The notes under the pieces: model-generated
The model's database searches: none
What the model saw: only the letters and a program-made list of their open reading frames with translations
Told to the model about the DNA's origin: nothing
Source of the DNA: Lysobacter antibioticus
GTDB taxonomy: Bacteria; Pseudomonadota; Gammaproteobacteria; Xanthomonadales; Xanthomonadaceae
DNA: 64,000 bases
NCBI RefSeq assembly: GCF_001442535.1
Contig: NZ_CP013141.1
Location: forward strand, 1,940,520 to 2,004,519
Direction: 5' to 3'
Position numbers and translations under genes: made by a program
In this document: in pieces, positions 42,293 through 50,626 of the stretch
How the letters are laid out: each line of letters opens with the position of its first letter
Numbering within the stretch: position 1 is the first letter of the stretch

Positions 42293-45193
42293 ATGAGCCA
42301 TTCCACCCTGCGACGCAGCGCACTGACCGGTGCTTTGTTGTCGATCCTGTTCGCGCCCGCCATGGCGCAGGCGCAGTCGAACGAGGCGCCGGCCGATCAG
42401 GCCAGTGCCGGCGCCGAAGACAGCAGCCGGGCGAACAAGCCAACCGAGATCGACAAGGTCACCGTGACCGGCTCGCGCATCAAGCGCGCCGAGATCGAAG
42501 GGCCGGCGCCGGTCTTCACCATCACCGCCGCGCAGATCGAGAAAGAAGGTTTCAACACCGTCTACGACGCGCTGACTACGCTGACCGAAGCCATGGGCAC
42601 GGTCGAGTCCGACATCGCCTGGGGCCAGCACACGGTCAACGCCAGCCCGCTCAACCTGCGCAACATGGGGCCGGGCCGCAGCCTGCTGCTGATCAACGGC
42701 CGTCGCGTCGTCGACTACCCGCTGCCGTACCAGGGCAAGAGCAACTTCGCCAATTTCAACAACATCCCGACCGCGATCGTCGAGCGCATCGAAGTGCTCG
42801 CCAGCGGCGCCTCGGCGATCTACGGCTCCGACGCGGTCGCGGGCGTGATCAACGTGATCCTCAAGAAGGAATTCCAGGGCGACCAGGTCAAGATCCGCGG
42901 CGGCACCTCGACCCGCGGCGGCCGCGACTCGATGGACCTGTCCTGGGCCGGCGGCCGCAGCGGCGACAACTGGAACGTGACCTACGCATTGCAGTGGTTC
43001 CACCGCGAAGCGCTGCCTGCAAGCGAGCGCCAGTTCATGGATTCGGAATTCGATGCGCCGGCGACCTCGCTCAACCCGCAGGACCGCAAGGTCGGCGTGC
43101 TGCCGTCGGTCGGCATCCGCATGTTCAACGCCGGCACCGGCCAGCGCATGATGCCGCCGGCTGGCGCCTGCGATCAGTACGGTTCCGAGTTCTTCCTGCA
43201 GAACCGCCGTACCTATAACCGCAACAGCAACACCATCAGCAACACCGGCTGGCAGTGCGGCCAGAACACGGCCTACCAGCACTGGACCCTGCGCAACGGC
43301 AGCGACGATCGCTCCGGCTACGTGTACGGCAACTACGACTTCGCCAACGGCATGCAGGGTTGGGTCACCGCCGGCGTGTGGAGCTCGCGCGGCACCAACA
43401 TGACCTTCATGCCGGCCTGGAGCTCGGGCGGCACCTACCACGACGTCGGCCTCAATGCCGATCTCGACCTGGTCAAGCGCTTCACTCCGCAGGAAATCGG
43501 CGGCGCCAAGGGCGGTTACACCCGCTCCGACGAGCTGTCGTGGGATCTGTCGGCTGGCCTGCGCGGCCAGTTCGGCGATCGTTTCGATTGGGACTTCAGC
43601 ATCGGTCGCGCCGAATACACCGTCGACGAAAAATTCCCGACCGTGTTGCTGGCCGAGGCCGACCGTTACTTCCTCGGCGCCAATCGCGATCGCATCGACC
43701 AGAACCGGTTGTGGAACCCGATCTCGCCGCAGGACTACGCCTCGATCACCACGCGCGGCAAGAACCGCGCCGAGTCCTGGCTGACCTCGGCCAACTTCAT
43801 CGTCAGCGGCGATCTGTTCGAAGGTTGGGCCGGCCCGATCGGCTTCGCCGCCCAGCTCGAAGCGGCTAAGCAGGGCTATAGCCTGGCGCCGGACCCGAAC
43901 ACCATCGGTGACAACCGCAAGTACGACCAGACCGCCAATCTCGATCTCGGTTCGGGCACGCGCAATCACTACGCCGCCGGCGTCGAGTTCAAGATTCCGC
44001 TGCTGGAATCGCTGACCGCATCGCTGGCCGGCCGTTACGACAAGTACGACGCCGTCTCCGGCGACGCCGCCTCGACCTACAACGCCGGTCTGGAATGGCG
44101 CCCCTTCAGCAACCTGTTGGTGCGCGGTACCTATGCGACCAGCTTCCGTGCGCCGGACATGCACTTCGTCTACGCCACGCCGAGCACCTCGGTCGCCGAC
44201 CAGACCGATTACCTGAATTGCCTGCGCGCGGGCCAGCAGGGCAACTGCACCTGGGACGCCGGCTTCAAGGTCGAGGACGCGAACATCGCGCGTCAGGGCA
44301 CGCCGAACCTGAATTACGAAACCGGTAATTCCTGGACCGCCGGTTTCGTCTGGGACATCGCCGACGGCCTGTCGGTGTCGACCGACTACTGGCGCATCGA
44401 ACTGGAAGACGAGATCGACGACGTCGGCGCCAACGACGTGCTGCTCGACGAGGCCTACTGCCTGACCGGCAAGACCCCGACCGGCGAGCCGCGCGTCAGC
44501 GCTCCGAGCGCCGACCGCTGCAAGTTGCAGATCGGCCGCGTCACCCGCGCCGCCGATCCGGACGGCGCCGGTCCGCTGCTGGGCCAGGTCACCGATATCC
44601 GCACCGGCCCGGTCAACCGCGCCGCGCGCAACGTCGAAGGCGTGGACGCGTCGTTGAAGTACCGCTTCACCACCGAGCGTTGGGGCGATTTCAGCCTGGG
44701 CCTGAACTACACCAATCTGCTCAAGCTCGAAACCCGCACCGACGCCAGCGAAGAGATGCAGGACAAGCGCAACGACGAGCCGCGCAGCAAGTTCCGCGGC
44801 AGCGTCAACTGGCAGCGCGAGAAGTGGAACGCGACCGTCTACGCCGACCGCGTCGGCAGCGTGCCGAGCGTGCGCTTCAACGGCTGCCTGCCGTTCTCCG
44901 ACGGCTACGTGCCCAACTCCGACAACTGCGTCGACAACGACTCGGCCAGCCCGACCTTCGGCCAGGCCACCAAGAAGTACTACGGCCGCGTCGGACCGGC
45001 GATCACCTGGAACCTGAGCGCGGGTTACCAGATCACCGAGAAGGCCAAGGTCAACTTCTACGTCAGCAACATCTTCGACGAAGTCAACGAAGACAAGGAC
45101 CCGTACAAGAAGGACTTCGCCTTCATCGCCGACCGCATCTTCAGTCCGGTCGGCCGCGAGATCGCCGTCGAGTACGTGCTGGACTTCAACTAA
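42293..45193 (+). CDS. TonB-dependent outer-membrane receptor (glycan uptake), first paralogue
   Basis: A 966-aa receptor. Signal peptide MSHSTLRRSALTGALLSILF ending AMAQA, TonB box VTVTG at residues 56-60 (DKVTVTGSRIKRAE), plug domain (PAPVFTITAAQIEKEGFNTV; NMGPGRSLLLINGRRVVDYP; IEVLASGASAIYGSDAVAGV) and a 22-strand-type barrel ending DRIFSPVGREIAVEYVLDFN. The C-terminal aromatic-x-F/N end fits an outer-membrane barrel. The ATG at 42293 follows GGGGAGC. It precedes GH92 by 78 bases, so it probably imports mannose-containing oligosaccharides. It is a paralogue of the receptor at 50627. Upstream operator suggests sugar-responsive control. Confidence 0.92.
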   Translation: MSHSTLRRSALTGALLSILFAPAMAQAQSNEAPADQASAGAEDSSRANKPTEIDKVTVTGSRIKRAEIEGPAPVFTITAAQIEKEGFNTVYDALTTLTEAMGTVESDIAWGQHTVNASPLNLRNMGPGRSLLLINGRRVVDYPLPYQGKSNFANFNNIPTAIVERIEVLASGASAIYGSDAVAGVINVILKKEFQGDQVKIRGGTSTRGGRDSMDLSWAGGRSGDNWNVTYALQWFHREALPASERQFMDSEFDAPATSLNPQDRKVGVLPSVGIRMFNAGTGQRMMPPAGACDQYGSEFFLQNRRTYNRNSNTISNTGWQCGQNTAYQHWTLRNGSDDRSGYVYGNYDFANGMQGWVTAGVWSSRGTNMTFMPAWSSGGTYHDVGLNADLDLVKRFTPQEIGGAKGGYTRSDELSWDLSAGLRGQFGDRFDWDFSIGRAEYTVDEKFPTVLLAEADRYFLGANRDRIDQNRLWNPISPQDYASITTRGKNRAESWLTSANFIVSGDLFEGWAGPIGFAAQLEAAKQGYSLAPDPNTIGDNRKYDQTANLDLGSGTRNHYAAGVEFKIPLLESLTASLAGRYDKYDAVSGDAASTYNAGLEWRPFSNLLVRGTYATSFRAPDMHFVYATPSTSVADQTDYLNCLRAGQQGNCTWDAGFKVEDANIARQGTPNLNYETGNSWTAGFVWDIADGLSVSTDYWRIELEDEIDDVGANDVLLDEAYCLTGKTPTGEPRVSAPSADRCKLQIGRVTRAADPDGAGPLLGQVTDIRTGPVNRAARNVEGVDASLKYRFTTERWGDFSLGLNYTNLLKLETRTDASEEMQDKRNDEPRSKFRGSVNWQREKWNATVYADRVGSVPSVRFNGCLPFSDGYVPNSDNCVDNDSASPTFGQATKKYYGRVGPAITWNLSAGYQITEKAKVNFYVSNIFDEVNEDKDPYKKDFAFIADRIFSPVGREIAVEYVLDFN

Positions 45194-45271
45194 GCCAGGC
45201 AAACCCGTTGTGGCGGCGCAGCCGCGCCGTCGCAACGGAATCTCCCACACCACAGGCAGGGCAAGGCAACG

Positions 45272-47749
45272 ATGACTCGCAATCCGGTACGGCGCAGGCG
45301 CGGTTTGGTTTCGGTTTTCGACGGCAAGGCCTGGCCGATCGCCGCGGCACTGACCCTGGCGCTGGCCGGCGCGCCGAATGCCAACGCCGCCACACCGAGC
45401 AGCGATCCGGTGAGCGAGGTCAACACCTTCATCGGCAGCAAAGACGACGGCAACACTTTTCCGGGCGCGAGCGCGCCGTTCGGCCTGATCCAGATCAGCC
45501 CGATCGGCGATCACTACAGCGGCTGGCGTTACGACGACCCGAAGATCCGCGGCTTCGGCCACTCTTTCATCTCCGGCGCGGGCTGTTGGGAGCAGGGCGG
45601 CCAGTTGTCGGTGCTGCCGACCACCGGCGAGATCGGCCCGGGCAAGCGTTTCGATACCAAGCAATTCAAGTCCTTCGACCAGAAGGCCTATGCGTCCAGC
45701 TATACCCACGACGGCGAAGTCGGCCAGGCCGGCTATTACAAGGTGCGCCTGACCGGCGAAGCCGCCGGCCCCATCGACGCCGAAGCGACCGCGCTGACGC
45801 GCGCCGCGGCCGAGCGTTACACCTTTCCGGCCGCCGCCAGGCAGGGCACGATCCTGGTCAACACCGGCCAGGCCAACGAACGTCATCTCGTCGTCGGCAG
45901 CAGCGTGCAGGTGATCGGCGACCGCGTCGTCGAAGGCAAGATCGTCACCAAGAGTTTCTGCGGCGGCCAGCAGTACACGACCTGGTACCGCATGGAGTTC
46001 GACCGTCCCTTCGCCAGCTTCGGCACCTGGGACGAAACCGGCGGCCACGCCGGCGGCCGCGCCAGCATGCAGGGCGACACGCGCCCGCACGGCGCCTGGT
46101 TCACCTTCGATACGAAGGACGGGCGTGCGGTCAGCGCGATCAGCGCGATCTCGCACGTCGATGCCGAGGGTGCGCGCCGCAACCTGCGCGACGAAGGCAT
46201 GAAGAACGGCAAGCTGCTGAGCTTCGATGCGATGCGCAAGCAGGCTCAGGACGGCTGGCGCAAGGAACTGGATTCGGTGCGGGTCAGCGGCGGCAGCGCC
46301 GACGACCGCGTCGTGTTCTATACCGCTCTCTACCACTCGCTGCTGCAGCCGTTGACCGGCAGCGACAGCGACGGCCGCTACCGCGGCTACGACACCGAGA
46401 TCCACAAAGCCGAAGGCTGGACCTACTACGAGTACTTCTCGCTGTGGGACACCTATCGCTCGCAGAATCAGTTGCTGGCCATGCTGCGTCCGCAGCGGGC
46501 GCGCGATATCGCCAACTCCATGCTCAAGATCCACGAGCAGAACGGTTGGCTGCCGCGCTGGGGTTATGCCAATTACGACAGCAACGTCATGACCGGCGAC
46601 CCGGCGACGCCGTTCATGGTCGACCTGTGGCGTTTCGGCGCGCTCGAAGGCCGCGAGCAACAGGCTTACAAGGCCTTGCGCGAGAACGCCTACGGCACGC
46701 CGCCGGCGCTGGTGCGCAGCAACGGCCGCGCCGGTAATCCGAGCTATCTCGAACGCGGCTTCGTCCAGTACGACCGCGCGTTCCCGGCCAAGAGCATGGA
46801 CGTCGATCCGCACCACGGCGGCTCCTCGACCCTGGAATACGCGCTGGCCGATTGCTCCTTGTCGCAGATGGCCGACGCGCTGGGCCAGAGCGCCGACGCG
46901 GCCACCTTGCGCGAACGCGGCCGCAACTGGCGTAAGGTCTGGGACGCCGAGGCGGCCGATCCGGAACTGGGTTTCCGCGGTTTTCCGCGTCCGCGCCTGG
47001 ACGATGGCCAGTTCTACGTCGAGGCCGACGGCGGCTACAGCCCGCGTTCGCACCACGGCTTCCACGAAGGCACGGCCTGGCAGTACCAGTGGCTGGTGCA
47101 GCAGGACATGCCCGGCCTGGTCGCGGCGATGGGCGGCAGCGAACAGACCGGCAAGCGTCTGGATGCGTTCTTCGCCTACGACCAACTCGTCGCCGATCCG
47201 CTCAATGCGGCGCGCAAGCAGTGGGTGGTCGGGCCCTACAGCTATTACAACCAATACCGCTATAACCCGAACAACGAGCCCGATCTGCACAGCCCGTGGA
47301 TGTACACGCTGATCGGCCAACCGTGGAAGACCACGGCGGTGCTGCGCTCGGCGCAGGCCTTGTTCACCAACGCGCCGAACGGCGTGACCGGCAACGACGA
47401 CCTCGGCACGATGTCGGCCTGGTATCTGTTCAGCGCGATCGGCCTGTACCCGGCGGTGCCGGGCACCGGCGAACTGCTGCTGCACACGCCGCGCTTCGAG
47501 AAGGTCGAGCTCGACCTGGGGCAGGGCAAGACCCTGACGATCGAAGCGCCCGGCGCGGACGGCCGCGGCCTGCAGTACGTGCAGTCGGCCAGCTTCGACG
47601 GCAAGTCGCAAGATCAGGTCTGGCTGGATTGGGCGAAGCTGCGCAACGGCGGCACCTTGCGTTTCGCGCTCGACAAGACGCCGCCGGTAAGCGGTTGGGG
47701 TACGCAGGCGCAGGCGTTGCCGAAGTCGGCCTGCGCGTCGCCGAAGTGA
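45272..47749 (+). CDS. GH92 exo-alpha-mannosidase
   Basis: An 825-aa exported enzyme that removes alpha-linked mannose from N-glycans (calcium dependent). Signal region MTRNPVRRRRGLVSVFDGKA continues to ALAGAPNANA. GH92 features in order: VNTFIGSKDDGNTFPGASAPFGLIQISP, the fold-linking strand YHSLLQPLTGSD, DTYRSQNQLLAMLRP, the catalytic acid in FHEGTAWQYQW (about residue 602) and the base-containing GNDDLGTMSAWY (about residue 708). Length is as expected. It lies between receptor and GH20 and is probably co-transcribed with the receptor. Confidence 0.94.
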   Translation: MTRNPVRRRRGLVSVFDGKAWPIAAALTLALAGAPNANAATPSSDPVSEVNTFIGSKDDGNTFPGASAPFGLIQISPIGDHYSGWRYDDPKIRGFGHSFISGAGCWEQGGQLSVLPTTGEIGPGKRFDTKQFKSFDQKAYASSYTHDGEVGQAGYYKVRLTGEAAGPIDAEATALTRAAAERYTFPAAARQGTILVNTGQANERHLVVGSSVQVIGDRVVEGKIVTKSFCGGQQYTTWYRMEFDRPFASFGTWDETGGHAGGRASMQGDTRPHGAWFTFDTKDGRAVSAISAISHVDAEGARRNLRDEGMKNGKLLSFDAMRKQAQDGWRKELDSVRVSGGSADDRVVFYTALYHSLLQPLTGSDSDGRYRGYDTEIHKAEGWTYYEYFSLWDTYRSQNQLLAMLRPQRARDIANSMLKIHEQNGWLPRWGYANYDSNVMTGDPATPFMVDLWRFGALEGREQQAYKALRENAYGTPPALVRSNGRAGNPSYLERGFVQYDRAFPAKSMDVDPHHGGSSTLEYALADCSLSQMADALGQSADAATLRERGRNWRKVWDAEAADPELGFRGFPRPRLDDGQFYVEADGGYSPRSHHGFHEGTAWQYQWLVQQDMPGLVAAMGGSEQTGKRLDAFFAYDQLVADPLNAARKQWVVGPYSYYNQYRYNPNNEPDLHSPWMYTLIGQPWKTTAVLRSAQALFTNAPNGVTGNDDLGTMSAWYLFSAIGLYPAVPGTGELLLHTPRFEKVELDLGQGKTLTIEAPGADGRGLQYVQSASFDGKSQDQVWLDWAKLRNGGTLRFALDKTPPVSGWGTQAQALPKSACASPK

Positions 47750-47852
47750 TGGGGTCGATGCGCCGAATTTACGGTGCCGAAGTCATGGCAATGCGGTCAT
47801 GGCGGTGACGTGATGGCGGTGAAGTCAGGTGTGAGTGCGGTTGTTTGCAGAC

Positions 47853-47937
47853 CGTCGTCCCCGCGAAGGCGGGGGGCCAGGGCTTTACTGCGTTATAGCT
47901 CTGAAGTCTCTGGATCCCCGCTTTCGCGGGGATGACG
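47853..47937. repeat. Paired GC-rich palindromes (CCCCGCnnnnGCGGGG type)
   Basis: GTCGTCCCCGCGAAGGCGGG at 47853 and GGATCCCCGCTTTCGCGGGG near 47912 face each other around about 35 bases. A very similar pair is at 61187-61272. The 3' unit contains an ATG that could be mistaken for the start of the GH20 gene. Confidence 0.8.
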
Positions 47938-48042
47938 AAACTCAGGGCGGCAAGGCAGTGCAGTTTCAGGGTCCCAGCTTCGGCCGGGGTCAGCGAGCTC
48001 AAAGCGGCAGTTGATTCGAAGCAGTTCGAGGAAACCGATTCG

Positions 48043-50466
48043 ATGAAAGACGCATTGGCGAAGATGGGACGTTCGAAATTGCGCGTGGCGATGCTGAGCC
48101 TGGTCGGCGCGGCGATCGGCTTGGCGCCGCTGGCGCACGCGGACGAGGTTCCGCTGGCCGGCGCGAGCAAGGTCGCCGTCAATGCCGGCACGGCGCTGGC
48201 CGCGCCCGAACTGGTGCCGTTGCCGGCGAAGCTGCTGCGAGGCGAGGGCGAGTTCGTTCTCGACGATACGACCACGCTCTATGCCAACAACGCCGAAGCG
48301 CGCGCCATCGCCCAGTTGCTGCGCGACGAACTGATCGCGACCCAGGCCTTGACCTTGCCGTTGCGCAGCGGCGCGCCGCGTGCGCACAAGGGCGAGGCCG
48401 AGCCGAGCCGCTACGTGCAACTGGTCGCCGAACCGGTCGCCGCCCACGCCGATGCGCGCTCGAAAGAGCGCTACACCCTGGAAATCACCGCGCGCGGCAT
48501 CCGTCTGTCCGGCCCGCCCGCCGGTCTGTTCTACGGCTATCAATCGCTGCGCCAGTTGTTGCCGGCAGCGCGCAGCGCGCAAGCATTGCGCTTGCCCGCG
48601 CTGAGCATCGAGGACCAGCCGCGCTTCGTTTACCGCGGCATGCATCTCGACGTCGGCCGGCACATGTACCCGGTCGCCTTCATCAAGCGCTATGTCGACC
48701 TGATGGCGCAGTACAAGCTCAATACCTTCCACTGGCACCTGACCGAAGACCAGGGTTGGCGCATCGAGATCAAGCGCTATCCGAAGCTGACCAAGATCGG
48801 TGCGCAGCGCAAGGAAACCGTGCTCGGCCGCAACATCGATCCCTATGTCGGCGACGGCAAGCCCTACGGCGGTTTCTACACCCAGGACGAAGTGCGCGAG
48901 GTCGTGGCCTACGCCAAGGCCCGCCACATCATGGTGATCCCGGAAATCGAAATGCCCGGCCACTCGCTGGCCGCGCTGGCCGCGTACCCGGAACTGGCCT
49001 GCACGCCGGGGCCGTTCGAGGTCGGCAGCAACTGGGGCGTGTACGACGACATCTATTGCCCGAAAGAAGAGACCTTCAAGTTCCTCGAGAACGTGCTCGA
49101 CGAAGTGGTGGCGCTGTTCCCGGCGCCCTACCTGCATATCGGCGGCGACGAAGCGCCGAAGACGCGCTGGCAGAGCAGCGAGGTGGCGCAGGCGGTGATC
49201 CGCCGCGAAGGGCTGAAGGACGAACACGAGCTGCAGAGCTATTTCATCCAGCGCATGGAGAAGTTCCTGCACTCGCGCGGCAAGCGCATCATCGGCTGGG
49301 ACGAGATCCTCGAGGGCGGCCTGGCGCCGGACGCGACGGTGATGTCCTGGCGCGGCGAAGCCGGCGGCATCGCCGCGGCGCGCCAGGGGCACGACGTCAT
49401 CATGACCCCGACCCAGTGCTGCTATTTCGACTACGGCCAGGGCCCGGCGCGCCACGAACAGTGGAACCTCGGCGGCGAGCTGAGCCTGGACAAGGTCTAC
49501 GGCTACGACCCGGTGCCGAAGGAACTCGATGCCGCGCAGGCCCGGCATGTGCTCGGCGTGCAGGGCAACGTCTGGACCGAATACCTCAAGACCGAGGCGA
49601 TGGTCGAGTACATGGTGTTCCCGCGCATGCTCGCCCTGGCCGAAGTCGCCTGGACGCCGCAGGGCGACCGCGATTTCGCCGATTTCCAACAGCGCTTGCG
49701 CGGGCAGTTTTCGCGTCTGGACCGCGAACAGGTCGGCTACCGCATCCCGGCGCCGGCGGGGCTGAAGGACGTGATGCAGGTGCAGGGCCAGGGCGCGCCC
49801 GATGAGTTCGTGCAGGTGTTCGAGCTGACCGCATCGGTGCCGGGCGCGACGATCCGCTACACCGTCGACGGCAGCGAGCCGAGCGATGCCTCGCCGGCTT
49901 ACGAAGGCCCGATCGAACTGCGCGTGCCGCTCGACCAGGTGCGCAGCGTGCGCACCGTCACCGTGCTCGGCAATGGCCGGCGCAGCGGCGTGCATAGCGC
50001 GCAGGTGCAGTACCGCAGCTATCGTGCGGCGGTGGCGCCGCCCACGCGCAAGAGCGCGGGCCTGAGCTATCGCTTGTACGAAGGCCAGTTCTCCACTCTC
50101 GACGAGCTCGAAGCCGCGGCCGCGCCGGTCGAGCAGGGCGTAGCGACCTCGTTGGACCTGGCGCCGTATGCGCGGCAAAGCCGCTACGGCCTGCAGTACG
50201 AAGGCCTGATCGAAGTGCCGGCCGACGGCGTCTATCGCTTCGCCCTGCAGGGCGACGACCGCTCGGCCTTGTATGTCGATGGCGAGCGGGTGATCCGCAA
50301 CGACAGTTACGACCAGACCCTGGAAGGTTCGCTGCCGCTGCGCCGAGGCTGGCATCGTCTGCGCTTGGCCTGGTACCAGCGTGGAGGCGGGCAGAGCCTG
50401 CGCCTGCGTTGGGCGGCGCCGGGGCAGGCGCTGCAGGATCTCGATGCGAAGGGCGCGGTGCATTGA
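48043..50466 (+). CDS. GH20 beta-N-acetylhexosaminidase with PA14-like C-terminus
   Basis: An 807-aa exported enzyme removing terminal GlcNAc. The start at 48043 (MKDALAKMGRSKLRV) follows GAGGAAA; an in-frame ATG at 47932 falls inside a dispersed repeat and is rejected. Signal peptide ends LAPLAHA. Then come a GH20 N-terminal domain and the catalytic barrel with HWHLTEDQGWRIEIKRYPKL and the catalytic pair D369-E370 in HIGGDEAPKTRW. A short chitobiase-type C-domain (IRYTVDGSEPSD) and a PA14-like module (SYRLYEGQFSTLDEL...DGVYRFALQGDDRSALYVDG) complete it. PA14 modules often bind glycans. It follows GH92 on the same strand after about 290 bases of repeat DNA. Confidence 0.94.
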   Translation: MKDALAKMGRSKLRVAMLSLVGAAIGLAPLAHADEVPLAGASKVAVNAGTALAAPELVPLPAKLLRGEGEFVLDDTTTLYANNAEARAIAQLLRDELIATQALTLPLRSGAPRAHKGEAEPSRYVQLVAEPVAAHADARSKERYTLEITARGIRLSGPPAGLFYGYQSLRQLLPAARSAQALRLPALSIEDQPRFVYRGMHLDVGRHMYPVAFIKRYVDLMAQYKLNTFHWHLTEDQGWRIEIKRYPKLTKIGAQRKETVLGRNIDPYVGDGKPYGGFYTQDEVREVVAYAKARHIMVIPEIEMPGHSLAALAAYPELACTPGPFEVGSNWGVYDDIYCPKEETFKFLENVLDEVVALFPAPYLHIGGDEAPKTRWQSSEVAQAVIRREGLKDEHELQSYFIQRMEKFLHSRGKRIIGWDEILEGGLAPDATVMSWRGEAGGIAAARQGHDVIMTPTQCCYFDYGQGPARHEQWNLGGELSLDKVYGYDPVPKELDAAQARHVLGVQGNVWTEYLKTEAMVEYMVFPRMLALAEVAWTPQGDRDFADFQQRLRGQFSRLDREQVGYRIPAPAGLKDVMQVQGQGAPDEFVQVFELTASVPGATIRYTVDGSEPSDASPAYEGPIELRVPLDQVRSVRTVTVLGNGRRSGVHSAQVQYRSYRAAVAPPTRKSAGLSYRLYEGQFSTLDELEAAAAPVEQGVATSLDLAPYARQSRYGLQYEGLIEVPADGVYRFALQGDDRSALYVDGERVIRNDSYDQTLEGSLPLRRGWHRLRLAWYQRGGGQSLRLRWAAPGQALQDLDAKGAVH

Positions 50467-50530
50467 TGCGCGCCGCGCCGTTTGCCTCGGTAGTTCGACG
50501 AAGTGCGGTTGGATTTTTTTTGCCGTTTTT

Positions 50531-50544
50531 TTAGATCGATCCAA
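50531..50544. promoter_or_regulatory. Palindromic operator upstream of the second TonB receptor gene
   Basis: TTAGATCGATCCAA, identical to 42147-42160, preceded by a T-run and about 80 bases before the GTG start. The shared sequence at two receptor genes is good evidence of one regulator. Confidence 0.7.
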
Positions 50545-50626
50545 ACCAAAAACGCCACAGCAGCTCAACACAGAGCACGAACGTAACCTTGGCCGAGGGT
50601 TCGGCCGCGATTGGGAGGGGTAGCAG

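Noticed and set aside
42116..47611. Very long minus-strand frame opposite the receptor and GH92 genes
   Set aside because: It mirrors the codon pattern of the real plus-strand genes at high GC and shows no domain; the plus-strand products are clear families.
47932..48042. Longer GH20 start at 47932
   Set aside because: The ATG lies in a dispersed palindrome and would put about 37 unrelated residues before a good signal peptide; the start at 48043 has a ribosome site.
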